Below the pieces are notes generated by a model, which worked only from the letters and a program-made list of their open reading frames with translations, made no database searches and was not told the DNA's origin. From positions 62,001-126,000 of IMG/VR virus record IMGVR_UViG_3300022680_000058: a DNA stretch of 64,000 nucleotides. One strand, given 5' to 3'. A program made the translations under genes and the position numbers. Shown piece by piece: positions 51,284 through 59,081 of the stretch (within the stretch, counting starts at the first letter, position 1; every line of letters starts with the position of its first letter). Source of the stretch: a virus.

Positions 51284-52200
51284 GAATCTTTTTTCACCTC
51301 GCCAGTACTTTCTTCCTCGTATCTCTCCAAAGCCCTCTTCGCCTCACCTATGGCGAGCTCACAAGCATTCAATGGAACCAAAAGCTTCTTGACCGCTTGG
51401 CCCTCCACACTCTTGATCCACTCCCTGACCTGGTCGACAGTGACAGGCGCCTCCCCATGCCTGAGGATAGAACTCGCCTCAGCCCCCATGGAAACCCACT
51501 TACCCGAAGCCATGGCGAGGACTTCAAGAGGCTGTTCGAGTTCACGACGCCTCTTCTTGAGCACCTTCCTCTCATCCTCCATCCTCAAGCGAGCTCTCTC
51601 TAAATCCTGCCGCTCCCTCTTCACGAGCCTCTCGACCATCACGTCGATCTGTTCAGGCCGAAGCCAGAGACCCTCGAAGAAGTAGTGCCGATGCTTCACC
51701 TGATCCAACTGGACCGCCAGAGCTCGAATCGTAGAGAGTGCCAACTCCTCAGGGAGCGGCTCGATCTTGCGATGCTTCGCAACCTTCACCTCTCGAATCT
51801 TCGAGCCGTTCTTCGTCGCGACCATGAGCCCCCAACCCTCTGGGACCTCATCAGGCTTCACGAGCCCACTGGGAACCGCGAAGTAGCACTTGTGGAAGTT
51901 TTCCTCGACCCACTTCCGCTTGAGAGGGTTCTCCATCTCCTTCCGGAAGTCCGCCCGAGACCTTTTGACTTCGTAGGCAACCCGAGTAAACCCCTTGCTG
52001 GGCCAGCAGTTGAAAGCCGCGACATCGATCCGCCCTTCGCGACCGTCACCGTATCCCACCCCGGCACGAAGCTCTGTCACCACGACCCACTCTGTTCGGT
52101 TCGTGTGACGAGCCCTCAGGAGTTCCTCAATGTTGATTTGTGACTTCTCTCTCTTAGGCTCGAAACCGAACCTAGAAAGAACCTTTGGGGAGTCCACCAC
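51280..52200 (-). CDS. MmcB/PD-(D/E)XK-like nuclease-related protein
   Basis: 306 residues. ELRAGVGYGDGREGRIDVAAF followed by VAYEVKRSRADF gives a D...ExK pattern as in MmcB-like DNA repair and related nuclease folds. The C-terminal half is a long coiled coil and helical part. Substrate unknown. Just ahead of the RNA promoter. Confidence 0.55.
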   Translation of the reverse strand: MVDSPKVLSRFGFEPKREKSQINIEELLRARHTNRTEWVVVTELRAGVGYGDGREGRIDVAAFNCWPSKGFTRVAYEVKRSRADFRKEMENPLKRKWVEENFHKCYFAVPSGLVKPDEVPEGWGLMVATKNGSKIREVKVAKHRKIEPLPEELALSTIRALAVQLDQVKHRHYFFEGLWLRPEQIDVMVERLVKRERQDLERARLRMEDERKVLKKRRRELEQPLEVLAMASGKWVSMGAEASSILRHGEAPVTVDQVREWIKSVEGQAVKKLLVPLNACELAIGEAKRALERYEEESTGEVKKDS

Positions 52201-52499
52201 TACTCCATGGAGGAGGATTCGGGCGGCTCTGGTTCATCACCACTGACGGCGCTCTTGATCTGCTCTTTGGTGTAAACGAGCGGCGCCTCCTTCTCGACTC
52301 GCCTGACGGTCATCCTGAGGAGCTTCATCCTGTCGCCGATTTCCTTGTCGAGGCTGGCCCTCTTCAACTCCAGCTCTTCGATCTCTTCAGCGAGCGCAGC
52401 CGACGAGGAAAACACCCCAGCGGACCACGCCGTCTCAGGCAAATCTGCGACCCATTCGATCTTCTCCACGAGCTCTTTTGCTGTGACCTTTTTCGGCAT
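52200..52499 (-). CDS. Small helical protein
   Basis: 99 residues starting MPKKVTAKEL, AGGAGAAG upstream. Helical middle (AALAEEIEELELKRASLDKE), Ser/Pro-rich tail. Function unknown. Divergent from the KH-domain gene; a TATAGT near 52540 may be its -10. Confidence 0.5.
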   Translation of the reverse strand: MPKKVTAKELVEKIEWVADLPETAWSAGVFSSSAALAEEIEELELKRASLDKEIGDRMKLLRMTVRRVEKEAPLVYTKEQIKSAVSGDEPEPPESSSME

Positions 52500-52590
52500 A
52501 CTGCTTCTCCTTTGGCTACTACTACAGCAGAGCCACACTATACCACAAAGATGCTCTGTGCCATAATATCGAAAAGGTTGGAGGCACAGG

Positions 52591-52908
52591 ATGGGAGCAG
52601 GAGCAGTGAGAAGCTTGAGAGTAGTCGAAGATCCCCACGAGGATTTGCAGGAACTCCTGGAGGCCATGGTCACCAGGCTCGTCGATAGACCTGATGACAT
52701 CGTCATCAAAACCATGAAAGCAGCGGACGGATCATCAATCACGTTCGAGGTATTCTGCGACGAAGACGACGTTGGCGCCGTTCTCGGGTCAAGGGGACGT
52801 CACGCCGAGGCGATGAGAACACTCCTCACCGCCGCCGCCGCAGCGATGAGGACACGCGTCTACGTCCAGTTCCTGTCGAGGGACCACGATGGCATGCCGC
52901 CCAGATAG
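52591..52908 (+). CDS. KhpA-like KH-domain RNA-binding protein
   Basis: 105 residues. LEAMVTRLVDRPDDIVIKTM and DVGAVLGSRGRHAEAMRTLL match bacterial KhpA, including the GxxG loop (GSRG) of the KH fold. The host protein binds RNA and affects cell division and translation in some bacteria; the phage copy might act on phage or host RNA. GGAGG upstream. Confidence 0.7.
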   Translation: MGAGAVRSLRVVEDPHEDLQELLEAMVTRLVDRPDDIVIKTMKAADGSSITFEVFCDEDDVGAVLGSRGRHAEAMRTLLTAAAAAMRTRVYVQFLSRDHDGMPPR

Positions 52909-52987
52909 TTTCACACCGAACCCGGTATTCTCATTCGGATTCCCTGGTATCCTCGGGGTCCTTCCATCAACTCAGGAGGTAAAGGCT

Positions 52988-53629
52988 GTGTTCCCAGCAC
53001 TCAGCTCAACAGTCATACCCCACGCCCAGGAAATCAAATTCCGACGTGGCGACAGCTTCGACATCGATATCCAAATCCAGGATGACAGAGACCCTCCAAG
53101 CGAAGTCGACGCCTCGAACTCTGTCCTTCGGTTCGGCGCCAAACCAGGATATGGACAATACAACGTTTCCACCCCAAGCCTGGTCTATGGGAATGATGGG
53201 CTTCAAATCTACAAACGATCATACGATGAACTGGAAATCGAACAGGTAAACCCATCAAATGGTCAATTCAAGATTCACATCAAGAAGTCAGACACTGTAG
53301 AGCACCCTGCGATTCCAATGGTATGGGACCTTGAGCTCACGATACCAACTTCACAACTCTCTGCACCTGGAACAGTCATCGTACAAAACGGAGACCCGAT
53401 CATCCAAGGCATTGGAACCAACTTTGGTGACGATGGCCTCACCGCTGGCGACATCATTGTCATCGAAGGCAGAAGGATCATGATCGACACAGTTCACAGT
53501 GAAACGTCCATCGAGACAGACTTCACCGGATGGTCTGGAGGGACTGGCCTATCATACGAGCTCTATGTCAGCCAATCTCGTGTAATTGCCAGTGGTCATT
53601 GGACATGTCTCGCTGACGTCGTCATCTAG
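52988..53629 (+). CDS. Putative tail/baseplate protein
   Basis: 213 residues from a GTG with AGGAGGTAAAG upstream. KFRRGDSFDIDIQIQDDRDPP and LRFGAKPGYGQ resemble the N-terminal domain of baseplate or fibre proteins (BppU-like). Beta-rich throughout. Virion role inferred. Confidence 0.5.
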   Translation: MFPALSSTVIPHAQEIKFRRGDSFDIDIQIQDDRDPPSEVDASNSVLRFGAKPGYGQYNVSTPSLVYGNDGLQIYKRSYDELEIEQVNPSNGQFKIHIKKSDTVEHPAIPMVWDLELTIPTSQLSAPGTVIVQNGDPIIQGIGTNFGDDGLTAGDIIVIEGRRIMIDTVHSETSIETDFTGWSGGTGLSYELYVSQSRVIASGHWTCLADVVI

Positions 53630-53636
53630 CCCCTCC

Positions 53637-53665
53637 TTGACAACTCGTATTAGTATATACATACT
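53637..53665 (+). promoter_or_regulatory. Sigma70-like promoter
   Basis: TTGACA, 17 bp, CATACT. The ATG follows after ten bases without a Shine-Dalgarno, so the leader is very short. Confidence 0.55.
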
Positions 53666-53675
53666 CTCCACCAGT

Positions 53676-53951
53676 ATGGCTATAAGAGTTCAAAAAGGCG
53701 TTGAGGTGCCCAAGCGGTGCCGTGGGTGCGGAAAACCAATCCAAGAGGACGACCGCCGCACCGTCAGAATAACAGTCGGGCAGCTCCACTCCCTCGAAAA
53801 GAAAAAAGAACGATTCGAGGAGGAGCCATCGGACATGTGGGGCTATATGCATGAAATCTGCTTCGGGCTCGCCATCCGCGACCCTGACGCCATTCGCAAA
53901 CAAGCGTCGAAATTCAAATCTGCCGACGCCACCGCATCCCCACTCGAATAG
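53676..53951 (+). CDS. Small zinc-binding protein
   Basis: 91 residues. CRGCGKPI and HEIC suggest a zinc site; charged helical ends. Function unknown. Confidence 0.55.
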   Translation: MAIRVQKGVEVPKRCRGCGKPIQEDDRRTVRITVGQLHSLEKKKERFEEEPSDMWGYMHEICFGLAIRDPDAIRKQASKFKSADATASPLE

Positions 53952-54010
53952 TCCTATCTCCACCCCACAACCCCTGGCTCTCTTTTTTACAAATTTCTAC
54001 GCCCTGATTA

Positions 54011-54038
54011 TTGACAAACTGAAATCAGGCTATAATAT
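54011..54038 (+). promoter_or_regulatory. Sigma70-like promoter
   Basis: TTGACA, 16 bp, TAATAT, overlapping a TATAAT at 54031. GAGAGGAG follows ahead of the ATG at 54063. Confidence 0.7.
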
Positions 54039-54062
54039 TAGTGGTGAAAGAGAGGAGTTCTC

Positions 54063-54341
54063 ATGAAAGTTTTCGCCACCATCATCACCGGCACCACCTG
54101 GGCAATCTACAATCTCCACACCGGAGAACTCCTCGAAAAAAGCGGGGACCGCCGGAAAGAAGTCACTTACAAGGTCGACTTCGACTTCGATTGGCCATGG
54201 TCGGCTGATCGCAAGTACCAAGACTCGATCCACCAAGTCAGCAACGAAGAGCGGGCCAAGCGCTTTCAGGAGCGTTGGCCAAACGAATTCGAGGACCCGA
54301 ACGCCTACACCCCACCGGCTCCCTCGGCCCTCGGTTTCTAA
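54063..54341 (+). CDS. Unknown small protein
   Basis: 92 residues, beta-rich start (VFATIITGTTWAIYNLHTGE) and Trp-rich centre (FDFDWPWSADRK). Good ribosome binding site. Unknown. Confidence 0.55.
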   Translation: MKVFATIITGTTWAIYNLHTGELLEKSGDRRKEVTYKVDFDFDWPWSADRKYQDSIHQVSNEERAKRFQERWPNEFEDPNAYTPPAPSALGF

Positions 54342-54352
54342 AGGAGGACACC

Positions 54353-54895
54353 ATGGCCACTAACACCAGCAATGGAAGATTCGTCAACATCCCAGCAGAA
54401 GACATCAAACGGTGTCTCAACGACATCTGTGAAAAGGTCTCCGAAGCTGGCGGTGTGTGCTCCGAAGGCACCTCTGGGAAAGAGGTCACCTTCGACATTC
54501 AACCCCCCGGCGTGAAAACCTTCGTGAGAGTCTTCACCTCCCTCGGGAGAGGGAGCTCTTCAGTCCGTGGTTGCGGTGAGGACGCCGTGAGACTCATCGT
54601 CGGGTTCATGGGCAAGGACAGACGAGACAGAGACAGGTTCTTCACTGTCAGAAAAAAGACGGTCTACAGGACCGCCCCACAGAACGATGACGAATCAGTC
54701 CGCGTCGAAGCATTCCTCGAACGCTTCAAAGAGGCGATCAGGGGTGGGTACAAAATCGCCAAACTACACCCCCATTGTCCTGATTGCGGCGCCCCCATGG
54801 CGATCAGAGAAAACAGGGCAACGAAGCACGAATTCCTGGGCTGCTCTAAGTACCCACAATGCAAGAAAACCATCCCACTCCCCAAAGAGTCATGA
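54353..54895 (+). CDS. Unknown protein with topoisomerase-type zinc finger
   Basis: 180 residues. C-terminal CPDCGAPMAIRENR...EFLGCSKYPQCKKTI is a clear topoisomerase I-type C4 zinc finger, which binds ssDNA. N-terminal part unrecognised. AAGGAGG precedes ATG. Confidence 0.65.
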   Translation: MATNTSNGRFVNIPAEDIKRCLNDICEKVSEAGGVCSEGTSGKEVTFDIQPPGVKTFVRVFTSLGRGSSSVRGCGEDAVRLIVGFMGKDRRDRDRFFTVRKKTVYRTAPQNDDESVRVEAFLERFKEAIRGGYKIAKLHPHCPDCGAPMAIRENRATKHEFLGCSKYPQCKKTIPLPKES

Positions 54896-55248
54896 GCTAC
54901 TACGAACGCACAATCCGCGAAATCAATCGACGGCAATGGATCGACCTCGCTTTCGAACTCATCGAAGAGATGATGGACGAAGGCGAGGACCCTGATTGCA
55001 GGCTCCTGAAAGCCGCAGAGAACGTCCATGGATTCATGGAAGGTATGAAACCAGTCAAAGCTCTCAGAACCGCTGGGAAGCTCGCCCTGGACTATCAAGG
55101 ATGCCTCCCTCCATCAACAGACTGGCTCAGTTCAAAAGAAATGAGGGCACACTATAGACGTAATGACGCCGCCCAAGTCATCAGGTACGCTACAGCCAAG
55201 ATTCCGCCCTCGAAGAAACTTTTACAAAAAACTCTCCACTCCCGTTGA
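54892..55248 (+). CDS. Unknown helical protein
   Basis: 118 residues starting MSYYERTIREIN; ATG overlaps the stop of the previous gene. Helical and acidic in the first half. Stop codon TGA lies within the -35 of the helicase promoter. Confidence 0.55.
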   Translation: MSYYERTIREINRRQWIDLAFELIEEMMDEGEDPDCRLLKAAENVHGFMEGMKPVKALRTAGKLALDYQGCLPPSTDWLSSKEMRAHYRRNDAAQVIRYATAKIPPSKKLLQKTLHSR

Positions 55249-55272
55249 CAAACGCAAACCAGTGCATATGAT
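55245..55272 (+). promoter_or_regulatory. Promoter sharing a 17-bp block with the one at 5870
   Basis: TTGACA, 16 bp, TATGAT; begins with TTGACAAACGCAAACCA as at 5870-5898. Confidence 0.7.
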
Positions 55273-55341
55273 GTAAGTGAACTGGCAATGACATCCAGCG
55301 GTGATCCTCTCGGAATTCCGAGAGAAGAAAGGTTTTTTGAT

Positions 55342-57396
55342 ATGGCACTCGGAAAAGCAATCGCAACCATGGCGACCGCAGTCGCAATCTCCACCCAGGA
55401 CGCTGAAAAAAAGCTCCTCGGTGGCCTCAACCCCGAACAGAAAGAGATCGTTCTCCACGACAAAGGTCCGATCCTCGCCGCCGCCGTCGCTGGGTCGGGT
55501 AAGACCCACACCTTGGTCAACCGGGTCGGCTACCTCACCGCAGTCCGTGGCGTAAATCCTCGCCGCGTTCTCGCCGTCACCTTCTCGCGAAAGGGTGCCG
55601 AAGAAATGAACGAGCGGCTCGTCTCGCTCATCGGAGACACCGGAGCCAGAGTCGGCACCTTCCACTCCCTCGCTCTCCAGATTCTCCGAGAAGAAGGACG
55701 CATCAAAGACTGGACGATCGATGATCGGGATCGCTACCGCTACTGTGTCAAGGATGCTGTCAGTTGGCAGGGTATGAAGTGGACCAGAGCTGACCTCACA
55801 CTTCTTGTCCAATACATCTCGCTTTGCAAGTGCGCTCTCGCCCGTCCCATGACCGCCGAAGCCGAAGCTATCGCCCAAGATATCCGGGCGAAAAACCCGC
55901 GCCCCTCGACCGTCGTCGAAAAGATGATGGAAGCCTACGATCGAGCAGAAGAAGTCCGAAAAGAGCGTATGATTATCACCTTCGATGACATGCTCTTCGA
56001 CGCCTGTGAACTCCTCTCCAATGACGAAGGTCTCAGGGTCCGCTGGGCTTCAAAATGGGATTACGTCCTTCAGGATGAGGCCCAAGACCAAAACCTCGGG
56101 CAGCTCCTCCTTGGAGAGCTCCTCGCCAAGGACCATCGGAACTACATGCTCGTTGGCGACCCCGCACAGACCATCTACACTTGGCGCGGCGCCCGCCCGG
56201 AAAAACTCCTCGGGTTCGAGGAAAAGTGGGACGCAAAGAAGGTCATCATGTCGCGGAACTACCGCTGTGGCCAAGAAATCATCGGAGTCGCCAACAAGGT
56301 GCTCGAATCGATGGACCCAGCGACTCGCCTCGACACTCAAATGATTTGTGAACTCGGAACCACTGCTCAAGTCACCTGCCGACAGTTCGAGGATCTCGAC
56401 GAAGAGGCAGAAAGCATCGGTGTCCAGATCAAAGAGGCACTCGAATCCGGTGTGAAGGCCCGAGACATCGGAATCCTCTACCGGACCAACGCCCAGAGTC
56501 GAGGTCCAGAAGAGGCACTCATTGGTCTCGGAATCCCATACAGGATCATCGGCGGGGTGAACTTCTACGAGCGGAAAGAAGTCAAGGATCTCCTCGCATA
56601 CCTCAGGCTCGCCGAAGGCCGTGGGTCGCTTGACGACGTCGCCCGGTGCATCAATGCCCCGTTCCGCTACCTCGGGAAAGCCTTCGTCGGCAGGGTCCGA
56701 GAAGCCACCAAAAAGGCCCGCGTCGCCGCTCGCAAGAACAACGGGCGGATCAGCTACCCAGCACTCATCAAGAAAGTCGCCCAGCAAGAAGGAATCCAAG
56801 CCCGCCAGCGATACTCAGTCCAAGACTGGGCTGACATGATCGAACTCTGTCACTCGAAGATCCAGGCAGGAGAAAAGCCCGCCAGAATCCTCGAACAGAT
56901 CATCCTCGATACCCAATATATCGGCTGGCTCACCCGCGACCAAGGCGAGGAGAGCACGGAGAACTCGCGGGTCTCGAACGTCCGTGAGATGGTTCGAGCC
57001 GCCGAACGATTCCCGACAACCAAAGGACTCCTCGACTACATCGACAAGACTCTCAAGGCCAGCAAAGACCAAAAGAGCAAAAACAAGAACCCGAACAAAG
57101 TTACTTTGACGACGATCCACCGCTCGAAGGGTGGAGAGTTCCCCGTTGTGTTCTCCATCGGCGTCAACGAGGGGATTCTTCCCCACGCCCGAGCTGAGGA
57201 ACCCGAAGAAGAGCGACGCCTCTTCTATGTCGCCGTCACCAGGGCAATGAATGAGCTCCACATCTCCTGTGTGAGACAAGCTGCCATCGGTAACAGAGTC
57301 CTCGCTCTCTCCCCCTCACCATTCATCAAGGATGCCGGTCTCGTCATCGAGAGCGACCCCCAAGACATCGCCTTCGGTGACCCCAGAGACGTCTAG
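55342..57396 (+). CDS. SF1 DNA helicase, UvrD/PcrA-like
   Basis: 684 residues starting MALGKAIATM (AAGAAAGG upstream, after the promoter; an upstream ATG at 55288 is possible). Motif I AAAVAGSGKTHTL, motif Ia VLAVTFSRKGAEEM, motif II YVLQDEAQD, motif III LVGDPAQTIYTWRGA, motif IV MSRNYRCG, motif V TTIHRSKGGEF and motif VI FYVAVTRAM. 3'-5' helicase for repair, recombination or rolling replication. A variant CAAAG-3-CTTTG palindrome lies in it (57096-57108). Confidence 0.9.
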   Translation: MALGKAIATMATAVAISTQDAEKKLLGGLNPEQKEIVLHDKGPILAAAVAGSGKTHTLVNRVGYLTAVRGVNPRRVLAVTFSRKGAEEMNERLVSLIGDTGARVGTFHSLALQILREEGRIKDWTIDDRDRYRYCVKDAVSWQGMKWTRADLTLLVQYISLCKCALARPMTAEAEAIAQDIRAKNPRPSTVVEKMMEAYDRAEEVRKERMIITFDDMLFDACELLSNDEGLRVRWASKWDYVLQDEAQDQNLGQLLLGELLAKDHRNYMLVGDPAQTIYTWRGARPEKLLGFEEKWDAKKVIMSRNYRCGQEIIGVANKVLESMDPATRLDTQMICELGTTAQVTCRQFEDLDEEAESIGVQIKEALESGVKARDIGILYRTNAQSRGPEEALIGLGIPYRIIGGVNFYERKEVKDLLAYLRLAEGRGSLDDVARCINAPFRYLGKAFVGRVREATKKARVAARKNNGRISYPALIKKVAQQEGIQARQRYSVQDWADMIELCHSKIQAGEKPARILEQIILDTQYIGWLTRDQGEESTENSRVSNVREMVRAAERFPTTKGLLDYIDKTLKASKDQKSKNKNPNKVTLTTIHRSKGGEFPVVFSIGVNEGILPHARAEEPEEERRLFYVAVTRAMNELHISCVRQAAIGNRVLALSPSPFIKDAGLVIESDPQDIAFGDPRDV

Positions 57397-57405
57397 TCTG
57401 TGAGT

Positions 57406-57463
57406 CCGCCCCTCCCGGCGGTTGCGACATAGGGGGGGCGGGGAGCTCCGGTTCCTCGCCCCC
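57406..57463 (+). terminator. Alternative GC-rich hairpins (terminator or attenuator)
   Basis: Hairpin 1 pairs CCGCCCCTCCC with GGGGGGGCGG (57432-57441). Hairpin 2 pairs GGGGGCG (57434-57440) with CGCCCCC (57457-57463). They compete for the same G-run, like a terminator/antiterminator pair, though no T-run follows. Confidence 0.45.
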
Positions 57464-57507
57464 AAACTTTCCCATGTGGTATGGTTGAAACAGAGAAGAG
57501 GGACACC

Positions 57508-58149
57508 ATGGATATCCAAGAAGTCAACGCAATCTTGAACCAGGCGATCGAAGGTCTTCAGTTCGCCGAGATCGAAGCCCTGGCAGAGTTCACCATTCCA
57601 TCGCCCGCAGAAATGCACAGACGCTCCGGAATGCCCCTTCCCAAGCCCGAGGTCCCGACACCGGCAGAGATGCACAAGCGCTCTGGAATGCCCCTCCCTG
57701 GCAGCGTCAGAGTGACCAAAGGGAGTCAGCATCCAAAGACAGCTTACCAGTCCGTAGCGTCATCCAAGAAAACGAAGCCGACCCACTTCTACAATCCACA
57801 AGGCAACCTCATGGACCCCGACAAGGGGAGTCGAGCCAACGTCAAGAAAGCTGAAGAGCTCGCCCAGGTCATCCAAGCCGCCACAGATGAGGTCTACAAA
57901 GATTTCGGCATCGAGGGATACTCTCGAAGCAAGAGCGGTGGACTCGTCACCGTGAATCCCAAGAAGAAGTTCATCGCAATCGATATCGGGAGCTCAGGAA
58001 AGCTCCTCGTTGGTCCGAACAACTTCGTATGGGGCATCAAGGGCTACGGAGTCCGCCACCCTCAGAAGTTCTATGGAACTGTCGACGAAATGATCCGGAA
58101 TGGATTCTCGATCACCATCGGCGGGACGCCCTACATCATCAAGGCCTAA
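57508..58149 (+). CDS. Protein with shared leader and repeated AEMHxRSGMPLP motif
   Basis: 213 residues starting MDIQEVNAILNQAIEGLQFAE, leader followed by FTIPSPAEMHRRSGMPLP and then VPTPAEMHKRSGMPLP. This duplicated motif links it to the block at 42-48 kb despite its distant position on the other strand. C-terminal domain mixed alpha/beta. Probable virion or packaged protein. Confidence 0.6.
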   Translation: MDIQEVNAILNQAIEGLQFAEIEALAEFTIPSPAEMHRRSGMPLPKPEVPTPAEMHKRSGMPLPGSVRVTKGSQHPKTAYQSVASSKKTKPTHFYNPQGNLMDPDKGSRANVKKAEELAQVIQAATDEVYKDFGIEGYSRSKSGGLVTVNPKKKFIAIDIGSSGKLLVGPNNFVWGIKGYGVRHPQKFYGTVDEMIRNGFSITIGGTPYIIKA

Positions 58150-58378
58150 ACAGGCTCATCACCACAATCACCACCGCCAGAACTACCGTCACCAAGAGCC
58201 GCCTCAGCATCTTCTTTCGCCACCGCCTCGCTGCCCTCTGCTCAGAAGTTCTTCGACGCCTGAGGCCCTTCCGACGCCTCACAAAGCTATTCATCCTGTA
58301 GCGCCTGTTGACCGAACCGGTCCGCCGCCGCTTTTTGTCCCGTGGTCTGATATTCCAATATCCCATCAAAAAGGCCAT
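58139..58378 (-). CDS. Small basic membrane protein
   Basis: 79 residues if started at 58378; 51 residues (MNSFVRRRKG...) if started at 58294. Arg-rich stretch then a hydrophobic helix LLVTVVLAVVIVVMSLF. No clear ribosome binding site; overlaps the end of the plus-strand gene by a few bases. Confidence 0.4.
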   Translation of the reverse strand: MAFLMGYWNIRPRDKKRRRTGSVNRRYRMNSFVRRRKGLRRRRTSEQRAARRWRKKMLRRLLVTVVLAVVIVVMSLFRP

Positions 58379-58881
58379 GTAGTTGGATCGAAAAACTCGA
58401 CAGTGAGCTCAGCACTTCTGGCCCTTTTGATACAATCCCAAGTACCACCCTTCTCTACCTCATCCCAGACGGACAAAAGAACCCCTCCAGGGGTCTCCGA
58501 CGCCCAGTCAACCATGTCCTGGTTCCTCTGGGTCATGCACCACGGCCCAGGCCACGGAGCATCACAAGTATACCTCTCCTCCCGAGCATGAGACAAAAGA
58601 CGCCTGTGAAGGTCTCTGGACTCTGCTGGCCACCTCTTGTCCTGGTCATGACACGGAAGAAAAGCAATGAAGGGGACATGGTTGTGATAGCACCTCGCCG
58701 CGAAAAACTGATCCACGCCAAGCGCCATCCCGGTTCCAGCAATCAAGTCGCCCTGTTTCTGGTAGTGCTTCAGGCGCTCCTCCATCCAATCTCGAATCGC
58801 AATGTTCCGTTCGTCGTCCCAGTCATATCCTCCCGGTAACCGGGTCGGCCTGTGACCTGTCACAATGACTCTTAAATCCAT
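58366..58881 (-). CDS. SLOG/DUF1273-like Rossmann protein
   Basis: 171 residues starting MDLRVIVTGHRPTRLPGG, then GTGMALGVDQFFAARC: a GHR...GxxxGxD pattern as in the YpsA/SLOG superfamily, which senses nucleotide-derived ligands. Role in phage unknown. ATG is seven bases from a TACTAT -10 and lacks a Shine-Dalgarno (leaderless). Confidence 0.65.
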   Translation of the reverse strand: MDLRVIVTGHRPTRLPGGYDWDDERNIAIRDWMEERLKHYQKQGDLIAGTGMALGVDQFFAARCYHNHVPFIAFLPCHDQDKRWPAESRDLHRRLLSHAREERYTCDAPWPGPWCMTQRNQDMVDWASETPGGVLLSVWDEVEKGGTWDCIKRARSAELTVEFFDPTTWPF

Positions 58882-58888
58882 GAAATCT

Positions 58889-58938
58889 ATAGTAACCACA
58901 TAGCATCCACTTGCCATATGAAAAACCAATCCTATACT
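58889..58938. promoter_or_regulatory. Divergent promoter pair
   Basis: Minus strand: ATGGCA, 17 bp, TACTAT, leading to 58881. Plus strand: TTGCCA (58911), 16 bp, TATACT (58933-58938), giving a leader of about 135 nt to the RCC1 lipoprotein gene. Confidence 0.55.
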
Positions 58939-59081
58939 ATTATTCAAATCTAGTGGTTCGAGGTATTGGCCCCCTGGCGCCATCCAGGCGGGCCATCTTT
59001 GTGAACAAAGTCTCTTTTACTCTTGACAGGCTATTGACAAACCTAAATCAGTCCACACCTTGCTTGTGGAGGTCAAGAGAT

